DNA of 8,742 nt, from positions 1-8,742 of the forward strand of contig JAOPUS010000340.1 in assembly GCA_025963345.1 (NCBI GenBank), given 5' to 3'. The translations under genes were made by a program, and so were the position numbers. Position 1 is the stretch's first letter, and every line of letters begins with the position of its first letter. Shown here piece by piece: positions 8,384-8,742 of this stretch. This DNA is from Blastococcus sp. GTDB taxonomy: Bacteria; Actinomycetota; Actinomycetes; Mycobacteriales; Geodermatophilaceae. The notes below the pieces were generated by a model that searched no databases, had not been told where the DNA came from, and saw only the letters and a list, made by a program, of their open reading frames with translations.

Positions 8384-8542
8384 CCAGCGGCGCGGCGGGC
8401 TCCCGGAACGGCTGAGACAGCCGATGCGGATGCGCATGGTCGCCGTTCTCACCCGCTCCAGGGGTGCTTCTCGCGCTCCAGGAGTCCTGCAGGGCCCCCA
8501 CGCCACGAACAAGACCCCCGAAGCGGGCCCCGAACAGCACGA
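8384..8542 (-). promoter_or_regulatory. Upstream regulatory region of gcvP
   Basis: This non-coding stretch holds a perfect hairpin CGGCTG-AGA-CAGCCG (8409-8423), an ATGCGCAT palindrome (8430-8437), the direct repeat CGCTCCAGG at 8454-8462 and 8474-8482 (20 bp apart, about two helical turns), and CAGGA-G-TCCTG (8479-8489) overlapping the second copy. A weaker CCCG/CGGG hairpin near 8515-8525, followed on the minus strand by a T-rich TCTTGTT, may be a backup terminator for the MerR gene. These are candidate operators only. Confidence 0.35.
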
Positions 8543-8570
8543 AGGGCCCCCGCTGAGATGCGGAGGCCCT
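8543..8570 (-). terminator. Terminator of the MerR-family gene
   Basis: On the minus strand an 11-bp stem, AGGGCCTCCGC paired with GCGGGGGCCCT, closes with one U-G wobble around the loop ATCTCA and is followed by TCGTGCTGTT. It begins 17 bases after the MerR stop, good geometry for an intrinsic terminator, and separates that gene from the gcvP promoter. Confidence 0.75.
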
Positions 8571-8587
8571 CGGCGAGGTGGGCGCGT

Positions 8588-8742
8588 TCAGACCGCGGCG
8601 CGGCGCGCGCGGCGCATCGACAGCTCGTCGTCGGCCGACGTGACCGGACCACCGTCGAGACGCTCGGCCGGCAAATCGGCGAGTTCGCCGGAGAGTTCCC
8701 GCAGCGCCCCGGAGACCGCGATGCCGAAGACACCCTGGCCAC
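8588..8742 (-). CDS. MerR-family transcriptional regulator, C-terminal end (5' end outside window)
   Basis: The last 50 residues are visible, starting GQGVFGIAVSGALRELSGEL, then ADLPAERLDGGPVTSADDEL and a basic end SMRRARRAAV before TGA (8590-8588). This closely matches, from memory, the C-terminus of M. tuberculosis Rv1830 (QGVFGIAVSGAMREL...DGG...EDELASRR), a MerR-type regulator lying two genes from gcvB/gcvP (Rv1832). The DNA-binding helix-turn-helix is outside the window, so the assignment rests on this tail and on the matching position beside gcvP. The C-terminal half of these proteins lies after the MerR domain and has no assigned ligand. A different frame over the same bases is open to the edge too, but lacks any family similarity. 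Confidence 0.85.
   Translation of the reverse strand, partial: GQGVFGIAVSGALRELSGELADLPAERLDGGPVTSADDELSMRRARRAAV

Noticed and set aside
8381..8437. 18-residue minus-strand mini-ORF (MRIRIGCLSRSGSPPRRW) ending in the gcvP -10 box
   Set aside because: There is no ribosome binding site and no promoter of its own, and its stop TAG is simply part of the TAGCGT box; it is likely chance.
8371..8587. Possible glycine riboswitch upstream of gcvP
   Set aside because: None of the conserved aptamer strings is present in the right order, and the predicted transcript start leaves no leader.
8449..8742. 97-residue minus-strand open frame at the right edge
   Set aside because: It overlaps the MerR tail in another frame, runs through the MerR terminator and has no family similarity.

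Overview
The window reads as ordinary chromosomal DNA of a very GC-rich actinobacterium, probably a Geodermatophilaceae-type organism (Blastococcus, Geodermatophilus or Modestobacter). The evidence is the strong GC bias at third codon positions, GTG starts, TANNNT -10 boxes placed almost directly on start codons, and protein families whose closest relatives I recognise in Mycobacterium and Streptomyces. The genus is inference. I see no insertion sequence, integrase, tRNA, rRNA or CRISPR array.

Layout from left to right. (1) 1-1764, minus strand: a two-gene carbohydrate operon. It holds a beta-phosphoglucomutase-like HAD enzyme followed, with a 4-base stop/start overlap, by a glycoside hydrolase family 65 (GH65) protein that runs off the left edge. 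The pair resembles Rv3400-Rv3401 of M. tuberculosis. (2) 1933-2478, plus: a YbhB/YbcL-type phosphatidylethanolamine-binding protein (PEBP) with a readable promoter and ribosome binding site. (3) 2486-3298, minus: a GNAT acetyltransferase, convergent with the PEBP gene. One short perfect hairpin contains both stop codons. (4) 3413-4375, plus: type I pantothenate kinase coaA, the committed step of coenzyme A synthesis, ending in a strong hairpin. (5) 4376-4584: a less GC-rich regulatory stretch with a CRP-like palindrome. (6) 4585-4788, plus: a 67-residue DUF5999 protein. (7) 4802-5276, minus: the wreck of a DinB/DUF664 gene, lacking its N-terminus and carrying two single-base frameshifts, one inside an 18-bp perfect palindrome. 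(8) 5323-8370, minus: gcvP, the glycine decarboxylase P-protein of the glycine cleavage system. (9) 8588-8742, minus: the C-terminal end of a MerR regulator of the Rv1830 type, which lies near gcvP in mycobacteria too.

The genes do not form one pathway. Functional links are local: HAD with GH65 (disaccharide phosphorolysis or hydrolysis and glucose-1-phosphate handling), and MerR with gcvP (conserved actinobacterial neighbourhood). The most informative extra signals are the probable leaderless promoters, two of which share an 11-base string, the terminator shared by two convergent genes, the decayed DinB gene, and the regulatory DNA upstream of the DUF5999 gene and of gcvP. I found no convincing previously undescribed multi-gene system here.
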